A DNA stretch of 64,000 bases from NCBI RefSeq assembly GCF_004362045.1, contig NZ_SNWX01000012.1:23182-87181 (forward strand). Direction: 5' to 3'. Made by a program: the position numbers and the translations under genes. Below are positions 50,925 to 60,740 of this stretch, piece by piece. The notes under the pieces were generated by a model that saw nothing but the letters and a program-made list of their open reading frames with translations, did not search any database and was not told the DNA's origin. Origin of the DNA: Halanaerobium saccharolyticum. GTDB lineage: Bacteria; Bacillota; Halanaerobiia; Halanaerobiales; Halanaerobiaceae. Positions within the stretch are counted from its first letter, which is position 1. Each line of letters begins with the position of its first letter.

Positions 50925-51923
50925 ATGGAAAATAAAAAGCGAGTTTTTTCTGGGGTTCAGCCCACTGGCCAAATGCATATTGGAAATTATGTAGGAGCTT
51001 TAAGTTTATGGGTAGAAAATCAGAAGAAGTATGATAACATCTTTTGTATTGTTGACTTACACGCCCTGACAATTCCTGAGAGTATTAAGCCAGAATACCT
51101 GCGAAAAAAGGTGAAAGAAGTTGCTGCTCTGTATCTGGCCTGCGGAATTGATCCTGAAGAATCTACAATTTTCGTACAGTCTGATGTACCAGAGCACAGC
51201 GAATTGACCTGGCTTTTAAACTGTGTGACTCCTGTTGGCTGGTTAGAGCGAATGACTCAGTTTAAGTCTAAATCAAAAAAGCTAGAATCAGTTGGGACAG
51301 GTTTATTTGATTATCCGGTCTTGATGGCATCAGATATTTTGTTGTATAACACAGATTTAGTGCCGGTAGGTGAAGATCAAAAACAGCATATAGAAATTAC
51401 AAGAGATATTGCTCAACGCTTTAATCATTTATATGGAGATGTTCTAAAAGTTCCTGAAGAATTGATTAGAAAAAGTGGTGCCAGAATAATGGGCTTTGAT
51501 GATCCGGAAGCTAAAATGAGTAAAAGCACTGGTGAAAGCAAAAAAAGACATGCTATTGGACTGCTTGATTCACCTGATGTTATAAGAGAAACAATAATGA
51601 GTGCCACTACTGACTCCAATCGAGAAACTAGATTTGATTATGCTTCACCTGGAATTAAAAATATGTTAACTTTATATCAGGCTTTAACAAATCAAACTCA
51701 AGCTGAAATTGAAAATCATTTTTCGGATGGAAAGTATGGTAAATTGAAAAAAGAACTGGCAGAAGTGGTTATTGAAACATTAAAGCCTATCCAGCAAAAA
51801 TACAAACAAATAATTAATGAAGAAACTTATTTGAATAATGTATTAAAAGAGGGAGAAGAAAAAGCAGGTGGAATTGCAGCTGAAACAATGGATAAAGTTA
51901 AAACAAGTATGGGACTGAAATAA
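50925..51923 (+). CDS. trpS: Tryptophanyl-tRNA synthetase
   Basis: A 332-residue class I synthetase with GVQPTGQMHIGNYVGAL (HIGH-type motif HIGN), AKMSKSTGES (KMSKS) and GWLERMTQFKSKS. Length is standard for bacterial TrpS. RBS GGAGG. No T-box leader was found in the 94-base upstream gap. Confidence 0.96.
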   Translation: MENKKRVFSGVQPTGQMHIGNYVGALSLWVENQKKYDNIFCIVDLHALTIPESIKPEYLRKKVKEVAALYLACGIDPEESTIFVQSDVPEHSELTWLLNCVTPVGWLERMTQFKSKSKKLESVGTGLFDYPVLMASDILLYNTDLVPVGEDQKQHIEITRDIAQRFNHLYGDVLKVPEELIRKSGARIMGFDDPEAKMSKSTGESKKRHAIGLLDSPDVIRETIMSATTDSNRETRFDYASPGIKNMLTLYQALTNQTQAEIENHFSDGKYGKLKKELAEVVIETLKPIQQKYKQIINEETYLNNVLKEGEEKAGGIAAETMDKVKTSMGLK

Positions 51924-52005
51924 CTAGACTAAAGGAGTAAAAAATAAAGAATACAAATAAGTAATTAAAAATAGACAAATTTTTTTAAAAAAATCGGTGA
52001 TTAAT

Positions 52006-52644
52006 ATGAATAAAAAAATTAATATTATAGTTAAAATAGTAATTATTATCTTATTAATTTATACCTGGAGATTAATTGAGGCTAATGGATCAGCTGTAAA
52101 CAAATTTTACATCTATCTATATTTGTCTCTAGTTAGCTGCAGTTTATTATCTGATAAATATTTTTATAAGGGACAAAAGACTGAAAATAACAAATCACAC
52201 CTTGCAACCAGTCATTATTTATCATTAACCTGGTTTGTTACATTGATAGTTCCAGTAATAGAATATGTTTACCTGCAGAGAGATAATTTATTATTTACAG
52301 TCTCTGGAAGTATATTAATTATTTCGGGTATAATAATTCGGGGTCTGGCAATTAAAAGACTGGGTAAGTTTTTTTCAAGAGATATAGAAAACTGGGAAGA
52401 ACAGAAAATTATCAAATCTGGAATTTATAAATATGTCAGGCATCCTGCTTATACAGGTAATATAATTCAGATCATAGCCTTCCCTCTAGTCTTGAATTCA
52501 TATTTTAGTCTCTTTTTTTCATTAATAACGATAGCTGGTTTTTTATGGCGAATAAAAGTTGAAGAAGAAATTTTGATTGATAAACTACCGGAGTATAAAG
52601 AATATATGGAGGAAACAAAAAAATTGCTCCCGAAAATCTGGTAG
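52006..52644 (+). CDS. Isoprenylcysteine carboxyl methyltransferase-like membrane protein
   Basis: A 212-residue membrane protein with about five helices and the ICMT/PEMT signature YKYVRHPAYTGNIIQI near residue 140-155, which binds S-adenosylmethionine at the membrane face, plus the terminal EEEILIDKLPEYKEYME. The ATG at 52006 follows GGTGATT. The prokaryotic substrates are mostly unknown. Confidence 0.87.
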   Translation: MNKKINIIVKIVIIILLIYTWRLIEANGSAVNKFYIYLYLSLVSCSLLSDKYFYKGQKTENNKSHLATSHYLSLTWFVTLIVPVIEYVYLQRDNLLFTVSGSILIISGIIIRGLAIKRLGKFFSRDIENWEEQKIIKSGIYKYVRHPAYTGNIIQIIAFPLVLNSYFSLFFSLITIAGFLWRIKVEEEILIDKLPEYKEYMEETKKLLPKIW

Positions 52645-52792
52645 TGAAAATTTAAAGCGAGTAACTGAAGCGAAAAGTCAATTACCTGAGGAAATAAGAG
52701 TATTATTTATTAAATTATATTAATTTACTTATATTTTTAAATATGGGATTATATTAGATTTGATATATTTTCAGGCATATCTTATATTATAG

Positions 52793-52827
52793 TAGACTAC
52801 TTGATTTTTGCAGTAGTCTATTTTTTT
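52793..52827 (+). terminator. Intrinsic terminator
   Basis: TAGACTACT (52793-52801) pairs with AGTAGTCTA (52812-52820), then seven T. Confidence 0.85.
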
Positions 52828-52834
52828 GCAATCA

Positions 52835-52860
52835 AATGAGAATCGATTTCATTTTCAATT
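52835..52860 (+). promoter_or_regulatory. Fur-box-like sequence
   Basis: AATGAGAATCGATTTCATTT followed by TCAATT resembles the GATAATGATAATCATTATC Fur consensus (AATGAGAAT / ATTTCATT halves). It lies 25 bases before the truncated siderophore-type ATPase, fitting iron control of a now deleted operon. Confidence 0.5.
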
Positions 52861-52884
52861 AGATTTAATTAGTATTTTATCAAT

Positions 52885-53409
52885 CTGGCCCAGACTCAGG
52901 AAATGGCTACTGGAATGACAGTAGGAGAATTAGTTTCCTATGGTCTTTTTCCCTATCAGAGTGGGTTAGGAAGATTAACTAAAAAGGATTATGAAGTGAT
53001 CAACTGGGCGCTGGAGGTTACCGGAACAGATGAGTTTAAGTATCGTTCTGTAGATGCTCTTTCTGGAGGCCAGAGACAGCGGGTCTGGATTGCTATGGCC
53101 CTGGCCCAGGAAACTGATACCATATTTTTAGATGAACCTACTACCTATCTTGATCTGGCCCACCAATTAGAAGTACTAAAACTGCTGGATGATTTAAATA
53201 GAAGGCAGGAAAGAACAATTATTATGGTGCTGCATGATTTAAACCAGGCAGCTAGATTTGCAGACTATATTATTGCAATGAAAGATGGAAAAGTCGTTAA
53301 AGCCGGTGATCCGGAAGAAGTAATTGCTTCTGAAGTATTAAAAGAAATATTCAATATTGATGCTCTGATCGGTGCTCCTTATTTTATTTATCTGCTGACT
53401 CAGAATTAG
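52885..53409 (+). pseudogene. Iron-siderophore/cobalamin ABC ATPase (FecE/BtuD type), 5' deleted
   Basis: The frame starts at LAQTQEMATGMTVGELVSYG, which normally lies after Walker A and the Q-loop, so about 80 N-terminal residues are gone. The rest is normal: signature LSGGQRQRVWIAMA, Walker B TIFLDEPTTYLD and the H-loop VLHDLNQAARF. An ATG at 52903 has no ribosome site. With the Fur-like box directly upstream, a deletion appears to have joined the operon's control region to the 3' end of its ATPase gene. Confidence 0.8.
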
Positions 53410-53589
53410 AAATTATTATTTCAAACTGAATAGATTCAATAATTAAATATATTTAATATGATATTAAAGCTCTTGAGCCAGATTTCTGGTTTGAGAGTTT
53501 TTTATTTTTCCATTGACAAAAACTTACAATATCATATATTTATATATAAACATACAAACGCAAAATTAATACAAAGGAGAATCAGAATA

Positions 53590-54516
53590 ATGGTTGAAAA
53601 TAATAAAGCAGTAGAAATTATTAATTTAGAAAAATCATATGGGTCTCTCAAAGCTGTTGCTGGAATATCTTTTTATGTTAAAAAAGGCCAGATATTTACA
53701 CTTTTAGGGCCAAATGGGGCTGGAAAAACTACCATAATAGAAATACTTGAAGGTTTAAAAGAAAAAGATGCTGGGAAAATTAAATTTTTTGGAGAAACAG
53801 TAGCTAAGATTTCGAGAAAAGAAAAAGAAGAAATTGGGGTTCTGCTGCAGAAAAATAACTATATAGAAAAAATTAAGGTTAAAGAGATAATTAAAATGTT
53901 CAGCTCGTTTTACAAAAAATCACTTTCAACAGCTGATATTCTCAAAAAAATTGCTCTGGAGGATAAAAAAGATTCTTTTGTAGAAGATATTTCGGGTGGT
54001 CAACAGCAGCGCCTATCTATAGGGCTTGCCTTAATCAATGATCCCAAAATTCTATACCTAGATGAACCAACAACCGGGCTTGATCCTCAGGCAAGACGAA
54101 AATTATGGGGTTTAATAAAAGACTTAAAAAAAGCTGGTAAAACAATCTTTTTAACAACTCATTATATGGAGGAAGCAGAAAAACTATCAGATTATGTCTA
54201 TATTATGGATCAGGGTAAAATCATTGCAGACGGCAGCCCGGAAAAACTAATTGATAATTTGGGGCAAGAAAATGTAATCGTTTTTGAAAAAACTGGTTTT
54301 ACAGATTCAGCAATTGACGAGCTGAGGGAGACTTATCCAGGATTGAAGATAACAGAGTCCGAGATTTCTATTTATGTTAAAGATCTTTCTCATTCCCTGA
54401 CTGAGTTGATTAACTGGGCAGGTGAAAAAGAAATTAAAATTGACAATTTAAAAATTAGAAGACCAAATCTGGAAGATGTTTTTATAGAGTTAACAGGAAA
54501 GGGGCTGCGTGACTGA
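53590..54516 (+). CDS. ABC-2-type transporter ATP-binding protein
   Basis: A 308-residue ATPase: Walker A GPNGAGKTT, Q-loop LLQKNNY, signature ISGGQQQRLSIGLA, Walker B ILYLDEPTTGLD, and a C-terminal domain typical of drug/lipid exporters. The ATG at 53590 follows AAAGGAGA; the longer upstream frame includes the promoter (TTGACA at about 53514). Its two permease partners downstream are broken. Confidence 0.92.
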   Translation: MVENNKAVEIINLEKSYGSLKAVAGISFYVKKGQIFTLLGPNGAGKTTIIEILEGLKEKDAGKIKFFGETVAKISRKEKEEIGVLLQKNNYIEKIKVKEIIKMFSSFYKKSLSTADILKKIALEDKKDSFVEDISGGQQQRLSIGLALINDPKILYLDEPTTGLDPQARRKLWGLIKDLKKAGKTIFLTTHYMEEAEKLSDYVYIMDQGKIIADGSPEKLIDNLGQENVIVFEKTGFTDSAIDELRETYPGLKITESEISIYVKDLSHSLTELINWAGEKEIKIDNLKIRRPNLEDVFIELTGKGLRD

Positions 54517-55691
54517 TGGGAGCCATAAAAAGTATTTTTTTACAGCATCTGCGCCAGCACTTAAGAGATAAATATTCGGTTTTTTAGAATCTGATTTTCC
54601 CATTAATTTTAATGACTATTCTGGTTCTTATTTTCGGGGGCCAAATTGAAGAAAATGTAACTTTTCGGATTAGTATAGTCAGTCCAGAAGTTGAAGAAAC
54701 CAACACTGTTAATAGTTATCCAGCAATAATTAATACAGTATTTGAATTAATAGAAGCTTCCGAAGAAAGCCGCTGGTTTCAATTTTATAGAAAAGAAGAA
54801 AATCAAAGCAGATCAAATTTTCTGCAGGAAGAAAGAAAAAAGCTTGAGCAGGGTGAGAGAGAGTTAGTTTTAGTAATTCCGGAAATAGAATGGGGAGCAA
54901 GTGCTCAATTAGAAATTTATCGCCAGCCAGAAAGACAGCTTTCTCTTATCGCGGCAGATATGATTACCAGTATTATTAATGAATTAAATAAGGAGATCAA
55001 TATAGCAGAGGGGAATATTAGCAGAGATGAGCTGATAAATGTAAGCAGCAGAGAAATAGCGATAATGGAATCTGAAAGCAGAAGTGACTTTTCATTTGCA
55101 GAATTTTTAGTACCCGGAATTATACTTTTTAGTTTTTTAATTTCTGGTCTTGAAATTTTTGTAGAAAAAATTTCATCTATGAGAGCCAGAGAAATTCTTA
55201 AAAGATATTTTGCAACTCCATTAAGAGCTGTTGAATATTTTAGTGGAATACTCGGATTTATTATTTTACTCTCAATTACCCAGGTTGTTTTAATTTATAG
55301 TTGGGCTAAAATATTTTTTGATATTAATCTGGCGATTTTCAGACCGGAATTTATATTTTATATGCTGTTTTCTCTGATTGTTTCCATTGCTCTCGGTTTT
55401 TTACTTTTATCAATAGTTAAAAATAAGGAATCAGTAACTCAGGCTGTAATTTATCCTATGGCTTTTTTAGGTGGAATGTTCTTTGAAGTTTCTAACTTGT
55501 CAGGAGTTATATCTCTGGTTGCAAAAATTAATCCGATGTACTATTTGGTTAATGGAATGAGAGATGCACTGGGAATTTATCCAAGTCCGACTCCGGTTCT
55601 GCTAAATATTCTTGTTCCGGCTATCTGGCTGTTTGGCTCAATTATCATTTCAAGCTACAAATTCAGCTGGAATCCTGGAGGTGAATCTTAA
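54516..55691 (+). pseudogene. ABC-2 permease with nonsense codon
   Basis: ATG at 54516 overlaps the stop of the ATPase gene. The frame runs MGAIKSIFLQHLRQHLRDKY, SVF, then TAG (54585-54587), then continues in frame to 55691 as an ABC-2 permease with C-terminal helices and YPMAFLGGMFFEVSNLSGVI. The TAG falls where a Trp (TGG) would fit, so one base change breaks it. Restart at ATG 54612 would drop the first helix. Confidence 0.82.
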
Positions 55692-56779
55692 TGTTAAAAC
55701 AGTATCTAAATAATACGAAAACTTTAACTTTGAGTTTTCTGCGCAATAAGGAGACGATATTTTTTGTGCTTTTACTGCCGCTTATATTCATGTTAATTTT
55801 CGGTTCGCTTTATAGTGGTGGTGATCAGAGCCAGCCTGATAGAGTACTTATTTATTATAGTGATCAGGCGACAATTGAGCAGAGCAGATTAGAAGAGGTA
55901 ATAAATGAAAATCAGAGCTTAACTTTTAAATATGTTTCCACTCTAGAAGCGGGAGAGGAGCTTTTAAGAAATTATAAAGCAGAAGCTCTACTAACAGTCT
56001 GGAATTTGCCTTTAATCCTGCCAGAATTCAGGATAATCCGGCTCTGGAGCAGCAGGCATATTCAATTGCCAGAGAAATCAATTTAAGAGAAAATAATCTA
56101 AATGAATATTTAGAAACAGTAATTATTGATACAGAATCTGCAACTACAGCTCCGGCACAGGCATCAGGTTCAACTCAGTTTTTATCATTATTTCCCGGCT
56201 TAATTGCTCTGGGACTTGCTTCTTCAGGATTATTTGTCATAGTCGAGGTTTTTATCTATTATAAAGAAAAAGGAGTTTTAAAGCGGATGGCAGCAGCTCC
56301 TATCAACAAAAATGCTTTTGTTCTGGCTCTGATAACAAGCAGGATGCCGGGCCGGCATCAATTTTAAGCATGTTTTTAATTCTGGCTGCCAGCAGAATTA
56401 TTTTTGGAGTTAGTTTTCAATCAACTGGCTGCTGTTTATCCCTTATATCTTTATTGGAACAGTTATTATGATGGGATTTGGTGCTTTAATAACCCTGTTT
56501 TTCAAAACAGCAGATAGTGCTTTTCAGGCTGCTAGTATTTTACTGACTATTATGATCTTTTTTTCCGGAATCTATTTTCCAATAGAATTTCTACCTTCAT
56601 ATTTTCAGAGCTTAAGCCGTTTTCTGCCGCTAACCTATCTTGCCCGGGGATTACAGCAGATTATGGGAGTCAGTCAATTAAAACCATTCAACTTAGCTTT
56701 AGAAACCGGTGGATTATTGATATTATCAATAATTTTGATTATTATAGTTGCAAAAAAGAGCAGCTGGGCAGCTAAGTAA
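55691..56779 (+). pseudogene. Second ABC-2 permease with several frameshifts
   Basis: The gene starts MLKQYLNNTKTLTLSFLRNK and shifts frame near 56000 (to ARIQDNPALEQQAYSIAREI), again near 56350 (AGPASILSMFLILAASRIIF) and near 56430 (INWLLFIPYIFIGTVIMMGF), ending normally at 56779. All parts belong to one permease homologous to the 54516 gene. At least three single- or few-base indels are needed. Confidence 0.85.
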
Positions 56780-56783
56780 AAAA

Positions 56784-56816
56784 AGCCACCAATCACTATA
56801 TTAGTGAAAGGTGGCT
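56784..56816. terminator. Bidirectional terminator
   Basis: AGCCACC (56784-56790) pairs with GGTGGCT (56810-56816), with inner TCACTA/TAGTGA. It lies between convergent permease and ahpC genes. Confidence 0.85.
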
Positions 56817-56840
56817 CAATATTTTATAATTGTTTTAGTT

Positions 56841-57404
56841 TTATATTTTTCCAACAAGGTTTAACCCCGGCTTAAGAGTTCGACTTCCTTCTTTCCATTT
56901 GGCAGGGCAAACTTCTTCCGGATTATTTCTTACATATTGAGCAGCTTTAATTTTGCTGACAATAGAACTGGCATCTCTTCCAAGATTTCCCGCGTTGATC
57001 TCTATACCCTGAACTATTCCATCTGGATCAATTATAAAAGTTGCGCGATCGGCAAGACCTTCTTCTTCAATTAAAACATCAAAGTTTTTACAGAGGGTAT
57101 GAGAAGGATCTCCAACCATCACGAATTCAATCTCACCAATTGTTGGTGAATTATCGTGCCAGGCTTTGTGAGTGTAATGGGTATCTGCTGAAACTGAATA
57201 AACTTCAGCTCCAAGTTCCTTTAGAGTATCATATTCGTCCTGTAAATCTGCTAATTCAGTCGGGCAGACAAAGGTAAAATCAGCCGGATAAAAAACAACA
57301 ACACTCCACTGATCTTTAAAATCTTCCTCTGTAACTTCCAAAAATTCTCCATTTTGATATGCTTGTGCCATAAAGGGCAGTACTTCTTTTCCTACTAATG
57401 ACAT
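56841..57404 (-). CDS. ahpC: Peroxiredoxin AhpC
   Basis: A 187-residue typical 2-Cys peroxiredoxin: peroxidatic Cys in FTFVCPTEL and resolving Cys in EEVCPAKW near the end. It reduces hydrogen and alkyl peroxides; no ahpF is adjacent, but the glutaredoxin-thioredoxin reductase fusion at 28179 could serve. A Fur/PerR-like box lies upstream on the same strand. RBS AGGAGGT. Confidence 0.95.
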   Translation of the reverse strand: MSLVGKEVLPFMAQAYQNGEFLEVTEEDFKDQWSVVVFYPADFTFVCPTELADLQDEYDTLKELGAEVYSVSADTHYTHKAWHDNSPTIGEIEFVMVGDPSHTLCKNFDVLIEEEGLADRATFIIDPDGIVQGIEINAGNLGRDASSIVSKIKAAQYVRNNPEEVCPAKWKEGSRTLKPGLNLVGKI

Positions 57405-57449
57405 TTTATGTACCTCCTATTAGTTTGATTTATAGTTTGCTATTTAGTA

Positions 57450-57466
57450 TTGATAATTGTTATCAA
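57450..57466 (-). promoter_or_regulatory. PerR/Fur-like operator before ahpC
   Basis: TTGATAATTGTTATCAA is a near-perfect palindrome of the 7-1-7 type bound by Fur-family repressors, 46 bases upstream of the ahpC start. PerR control of ahpC is well known in Firmicutes; the regulator is not in the window. Confidence 0.65.
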
Positions 57467-57636
57467 TTAATATTATCACATAAAATTATTTAGCTGTCAA
57501 GTATATTTTGGGAGTGGTATAAATTAATTTTATTTACAGTATATTAAGCAGGAATTAATTTTTTTTCAAAGAAATAAATTAATAAGTTAATTATTAAAGA
57601 ATACATTTTGATCAATTAAACTAAGGAGGAAAGATT

Positions 57637-58230
57637 ATGCGAAATAATCAAAAAAAGAATTTATGGTCCTTTAATTTTTCTACTATGGCACTGGTTTTAA
57701 TACCTGTCAGTATTGGAATTAACTATGTAGGAAAATTATTTGCTCAGACTTTAAGATTACCGCTCTGGCTGGACTCGATTGGTACAATTCTGGCCGGTAT
57801 TCTGGCTGGACCATGGATAGGAGCTATTAGTGGAGGGATTAACAATGTAATTTATGGATTGACAATTAGTCCTGTTTCTTTTGCCTATGGAATCACCAGT
57901 GTTGCTATTGGTATTACTGCCGGGGTTATGGCCAGAATGGGATTTGTAAAAAACATGAAAAGAGCTGTGATAATGGGTGTTGTTATTGCAGTAGTCTCGA
58001 CTATTGTTTCTACTCCAATTAATATAATTTTTTGGGGAGGTCAGACAGGAAATATTTGGGGAGATGCTCTCTTTGGAATTCTCCGTTCAGCAAACTGGCC
58101 AGTCTGGCTTGCTTCTGGACTGGATGAGCTGGCAGTAGACTTACCCGATAAGATAGCAACTACTATTATCGCTTATATAATATATAAGGGTTTACCTAAA
58201 CGAATAACTGTACTTTTTGAAGAAAGCTAA
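57637..58230 (+). CDS. ECF transporter substrate-binding (S) component
   Basis: A 197-residue integral membrane protein with about six helices (LPLWLDSIGTILAGILAGPW, IGAISGGINNVIYG). This region is characteristic of S components of energy-coupling factor vitamin transporters. The substrate cannot be read from sequence, and no riboswitch was found upstream. The S gene is followed by T and two A genes, so it is a dedicated (group I) transporter. Confidence 0.85.
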   Translation: MRNNQKKNLWSFNFSTMALVLIPVSIGINYVGKLFAQTLRLPLWLDSIGTILAGILAGPWIGAISGGINNVIYGLTISPVSFAYGITSVAIGITAGVMARMGFVKNMKRAVIMGVVIAVVSTIVSTPINIIFWGGQTGNIWGDALFGILRSANWPVWLASGLDELAVDLPDKIATTIIAYIIYKGLPKRITVLFEES

Positions 58231-58247
58231 TAGAGGAGGCCGGGAGC

Positions 58248-59015
58248 TTGAGATCTCTCAGTTTATATGTAAAAAGAAATAGTTTAATTCATAAAATTGA
58301 TCCGTTTACTAAAATTATTTATGTTTTTGTTTCAGTAATTTCCCCATTTATTATGCCTACTTTAATTTTTTCAGCCAGTTTAACTTTAATTAATTTAATG
58401 CTTCTGCTGCTGGCTAAGGTTGTAAAACGGGTGATTCCTATAATTAGCTTTGTATTTATAATCATCCTGACTATTTTTGTTATTCAGGGAATGTTTTATG
58501 GGGCAAATCAGACAAAACTCTTTACTATATTTAATCTGAGTTTTTATGTTGAAGGAATACTTTATGCGGCCAAAATTTCAATAAGGGCAATTAATGTTTT
58601 GTTAGCTTTTTCTCTTCTAATTTTAACCACACCCCCGGCTGAGATGATAGAATCACTGGTACGCAGAGGAATGCCGGCAAAACTGGGCTATATTATGCAT
58701 TCGGTCCTGCAGATAATACCTATGATGTCCAGCAATGCTTCTATAATTATGGATGCCCAGAGAGCTCGCGGAATGGAAACAGAGGGCAGTCTCTGGGTCC
58801 GGATTAAAGCTTTTATACCACTAATTGGTCCTCTGGTTATGAGTTCTCTGGTAAACACTCATGAGCGTTCAATAGCCCTGGAGGTTAGAGGTTTTTCTGC
58901 GGCTACTAAAAAAACATTCCTGCATCAGGAGGAAGTACCTGGAGGAATGAAGCAGCTGAGAATTTTCTTGTTATTATTTTTAGCAGCAGTATTGGTCTGG
59001 AGGCTAACTTTATGA
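58248..59015 (+). CDS. ecfT: ECF transporter transmembrane component EcfT
   Basis: A 255-residue T component starting at TTG (58248) after GAGGAGG. It has helices and the two coupling A-R-G-type motifs, AQRARGMETEG and LEVRGFSAATKK, which contact the ATPases. It overlaps the next gene by 4 bases. Confidence 0.9.
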   Translation: MRSLSLYVKRNSLIHKIDPFTKIIYVFVSVISPFIMPTLIFSASLTLINLMLLLLAKVVKRVIPIISFVFIIILTIFVIQGMFYGANQTKLFTIFNLSFYVEGILYAAKISIRAINVLLAFSLLILTTPPAEMIESLVRRGMPAKLGYIMHSVLQIIPMMSSNASIIMDAQRARGMETEGSLWVRIKAFIPLIGPLVMSSLVNTHERSIALEVRGFSAATKKTFLHQEEVPGGMKQLRIFLLLFLAAVLVWRLTL

Positions 59016-59869
59016 AAGAAATTATTATAAACAATTTATCATATAAGTATTCACTTGCTGAAAACAAAGCCTTAAACAATATTTCTCTGGAAATTGAAAA
59101 AGGTGACTTTATAGGAGTTATTGGTCCCAATAAAGCAGGAAAATCTACTTTTTGCAAGTCTCTTGTAGGACTGATCCCTCATTTTTACAAAGGAGAATTT
59201 GAAGGGGAAATTTTAATTGATGACCTAAATACTTTAAACAGTAGTATTGCCGAAATATCTTTAAAAGTTGGTCTGGTTTTCCAGGATCCCTTTAATCAGA
59301 TTTCAGGGGCCAAGCTAAGTGTTTATGATGAGCTGGCTTTCGGCCTGGAAAATAATGGGGTAGAAAGAGAAGAAATGATAACAAGAATTGATAAGTATCT
59401 TGACCTAATGGATTTAAATGAAGTAAAGGATAATAACCCCTTTGAATTATCAGGAGGTCAGATGCAGAGGCTGGCCATTGCCAGTATCATGGCTTTAAAG
59501 CCAGATGTTTTTGTTTTAGATGAACCTACATCCCAGCTTGATCCCCAGGGAACAGAAGAGGTTTTTAAAGCAGTATCTCGCCTGAGAGAAGAAAACTTAA
59601 CAGTTATTCTGGTCAGTCAAAAATTAAATAAATTAGCTGATTATGCAAATAAGATTCTCTTTTTGAATCAGGGGGGAATTGTAGCATATGATGATACAGC
59701 AGCAGTTTTTTCTCGAAATGACCTGGAACAGATGGGAATGGGAGTGCCTATTTATACTGAGATAGCCAGGGAATTAGAATTAAAAAATGAAAAGGATCAG
59801 TATCCTATTAGAAACTCAGAACTCAAAGAAATGTTGGTGGCTAAGTATGGCAAAAATATCGGTAAATAA
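59012..59869 (+). CDS. ecfA: ECF transporter ATPase EcfA
   Basis: A 285-residue ABC ATPase: Walker A GPNKAGKST, Q-loop FQDPFNQISG, signature LSGGQMQRLAIAS and Walker B VFVLDEPTSQLD. It overlaps the neighbouring genes on both sides, so translation is coupled. Confidence 0.92.
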   Translation: MKEIIINNLSYKYSLAENKALNNISLEIEKGDFIGVIGPNKAGKSTFCKSLVGLIPHFYKGEFEGEILIDDLNTLNSSIAEISLKVGLVFQDPFNQISGAKLSVYDELAFGLENNGVEREEMITRIDKYLDLMDLNEVKDNNPFELSGGQMQRLAIASIMALKPDVFVLDEPTSQLDPQGTEEVFKAVSRLREENLTVILVSQKLNKLADYANKILFLNQGGIVAYDDTAAVFSRNDLEQMGMGVPIYTEIARELELKNEKDQYPIRNSELKEMLVAKYGKNIGK

Positions 59870-60656
59870 TCTCTCTTTTCATTATAATCAAGGAATACCA
59901 GTACTTAAAGATCTTAGTTTTTCCCTTGAACAGAAATCGACAGCAATAATTGGTCAGAATGGGGCAGGTAAAACTACTTTAGTCAAACTTCTAAAAGGAC
60001 TTTTAAAACCCCAAAAAGGGGATGTTTTAATTAACGATAAGAATACAAAAGAACATACTGCTGCCTCCCTGGCTCGGGAAATTGGACTGGTTTTTCAAAA
60101 TCCAAGTGATCAGATTTTTAAAAATAATGTTCTGGATGAAGTGAAGTTTGGACCTTTAAATCTTGATATTGAAGAAAATAAAGCAGAAAAAAGAGCCAGA
60201 AAAGCTATTAAAAGACTGGGGCTTTCGGAAATTGCTGATGAAAATCCCTATGATTTAAGTCTTTCAGAACGAAAATTAGTTACTATAGCTTCTATCCTGG
60301 CCATGGAGCCGGAAATTATTATTTTTGATGAACCTGCTATCGGTCAGGACTATAGAAATATAGCTTTAATTAAGAAAATTATCAGGGAAGAGATTGAATC
60401 AGGTAAACTGGTGCTTACAATTAATCATGATATGGACTTTGTAGCTGAAGTTTTTGAAAGGATAATTGTGTTAAATCAGGGAAAGATTCTGGCTGATGGA
60501 CCAACTGCGGAAGTTTTTGCTCAAAAGGAGATACTAAAAAAGGCTCATCTAGAGATGCCTTCGGTTACTGCTTTAGCTAAGGAACTGGGGATTGGAAATC
60601 AAATCTTATTAAATAAAAAAGAATTTATTGAGTATTTTAAAGATATAGAGGTTTAG
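59847..60656 (+). CDS. ECF transporter second ATPase EcfA' with atypical signature
   Basis: A 269-residue ATPase starting at ATG 59847 (MAKISVNNLSFHYNQG), inside the end of the previous gene by 23 bases. Walker A GQNGAGKTT, Q-loop FQNPSDQIFKNN and Walker B IIIFDEPAIGQD are normal, but the signature reads LSLSERKLVTIAS rather than LSGGQ. One composite site of the heterodimer may therefore be degenerate. Confidence 0.88.
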   Translation: MAKISVNNLSFHYNQGIPVLKDLSFSLEQKSTAIIGQNGAGKTTLVKLLKGLLKPQKGDVLINDKNTKEHTAASLAREIGLVFQNPSDQIFKNNVLDEVKFGPLNLDIEENKAEKRARKAIKRLGLSEIADENPYDLSLSERKLVTIASILAMEPEIIIFDEPAIGQDYRNIALIKKIIREEIESGKLVLTINHDMDFVAEVFERIIVLNQGKILADGPTAEVFAQKEILKKAHLEMPSVTALAKELGIGNQILLNKKEFIEYFKDIEV

Positions 60657-60740
60657 TTATTAAGAAAAAGTTTACATTTATATGAGGAAAAGATGGTATA
60701 AATTAATTGAATATAAATTCTGGTATGTTAAGCAAAAGAG

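Noticed and set aside
54585..54587. TAG in the ABC permease as pyrrolysine
   Set aside because: Pyrrolysine is confined to a few enzymes such as methylamine methyltransferases; a Trp-to-stop change at this position is simpler.
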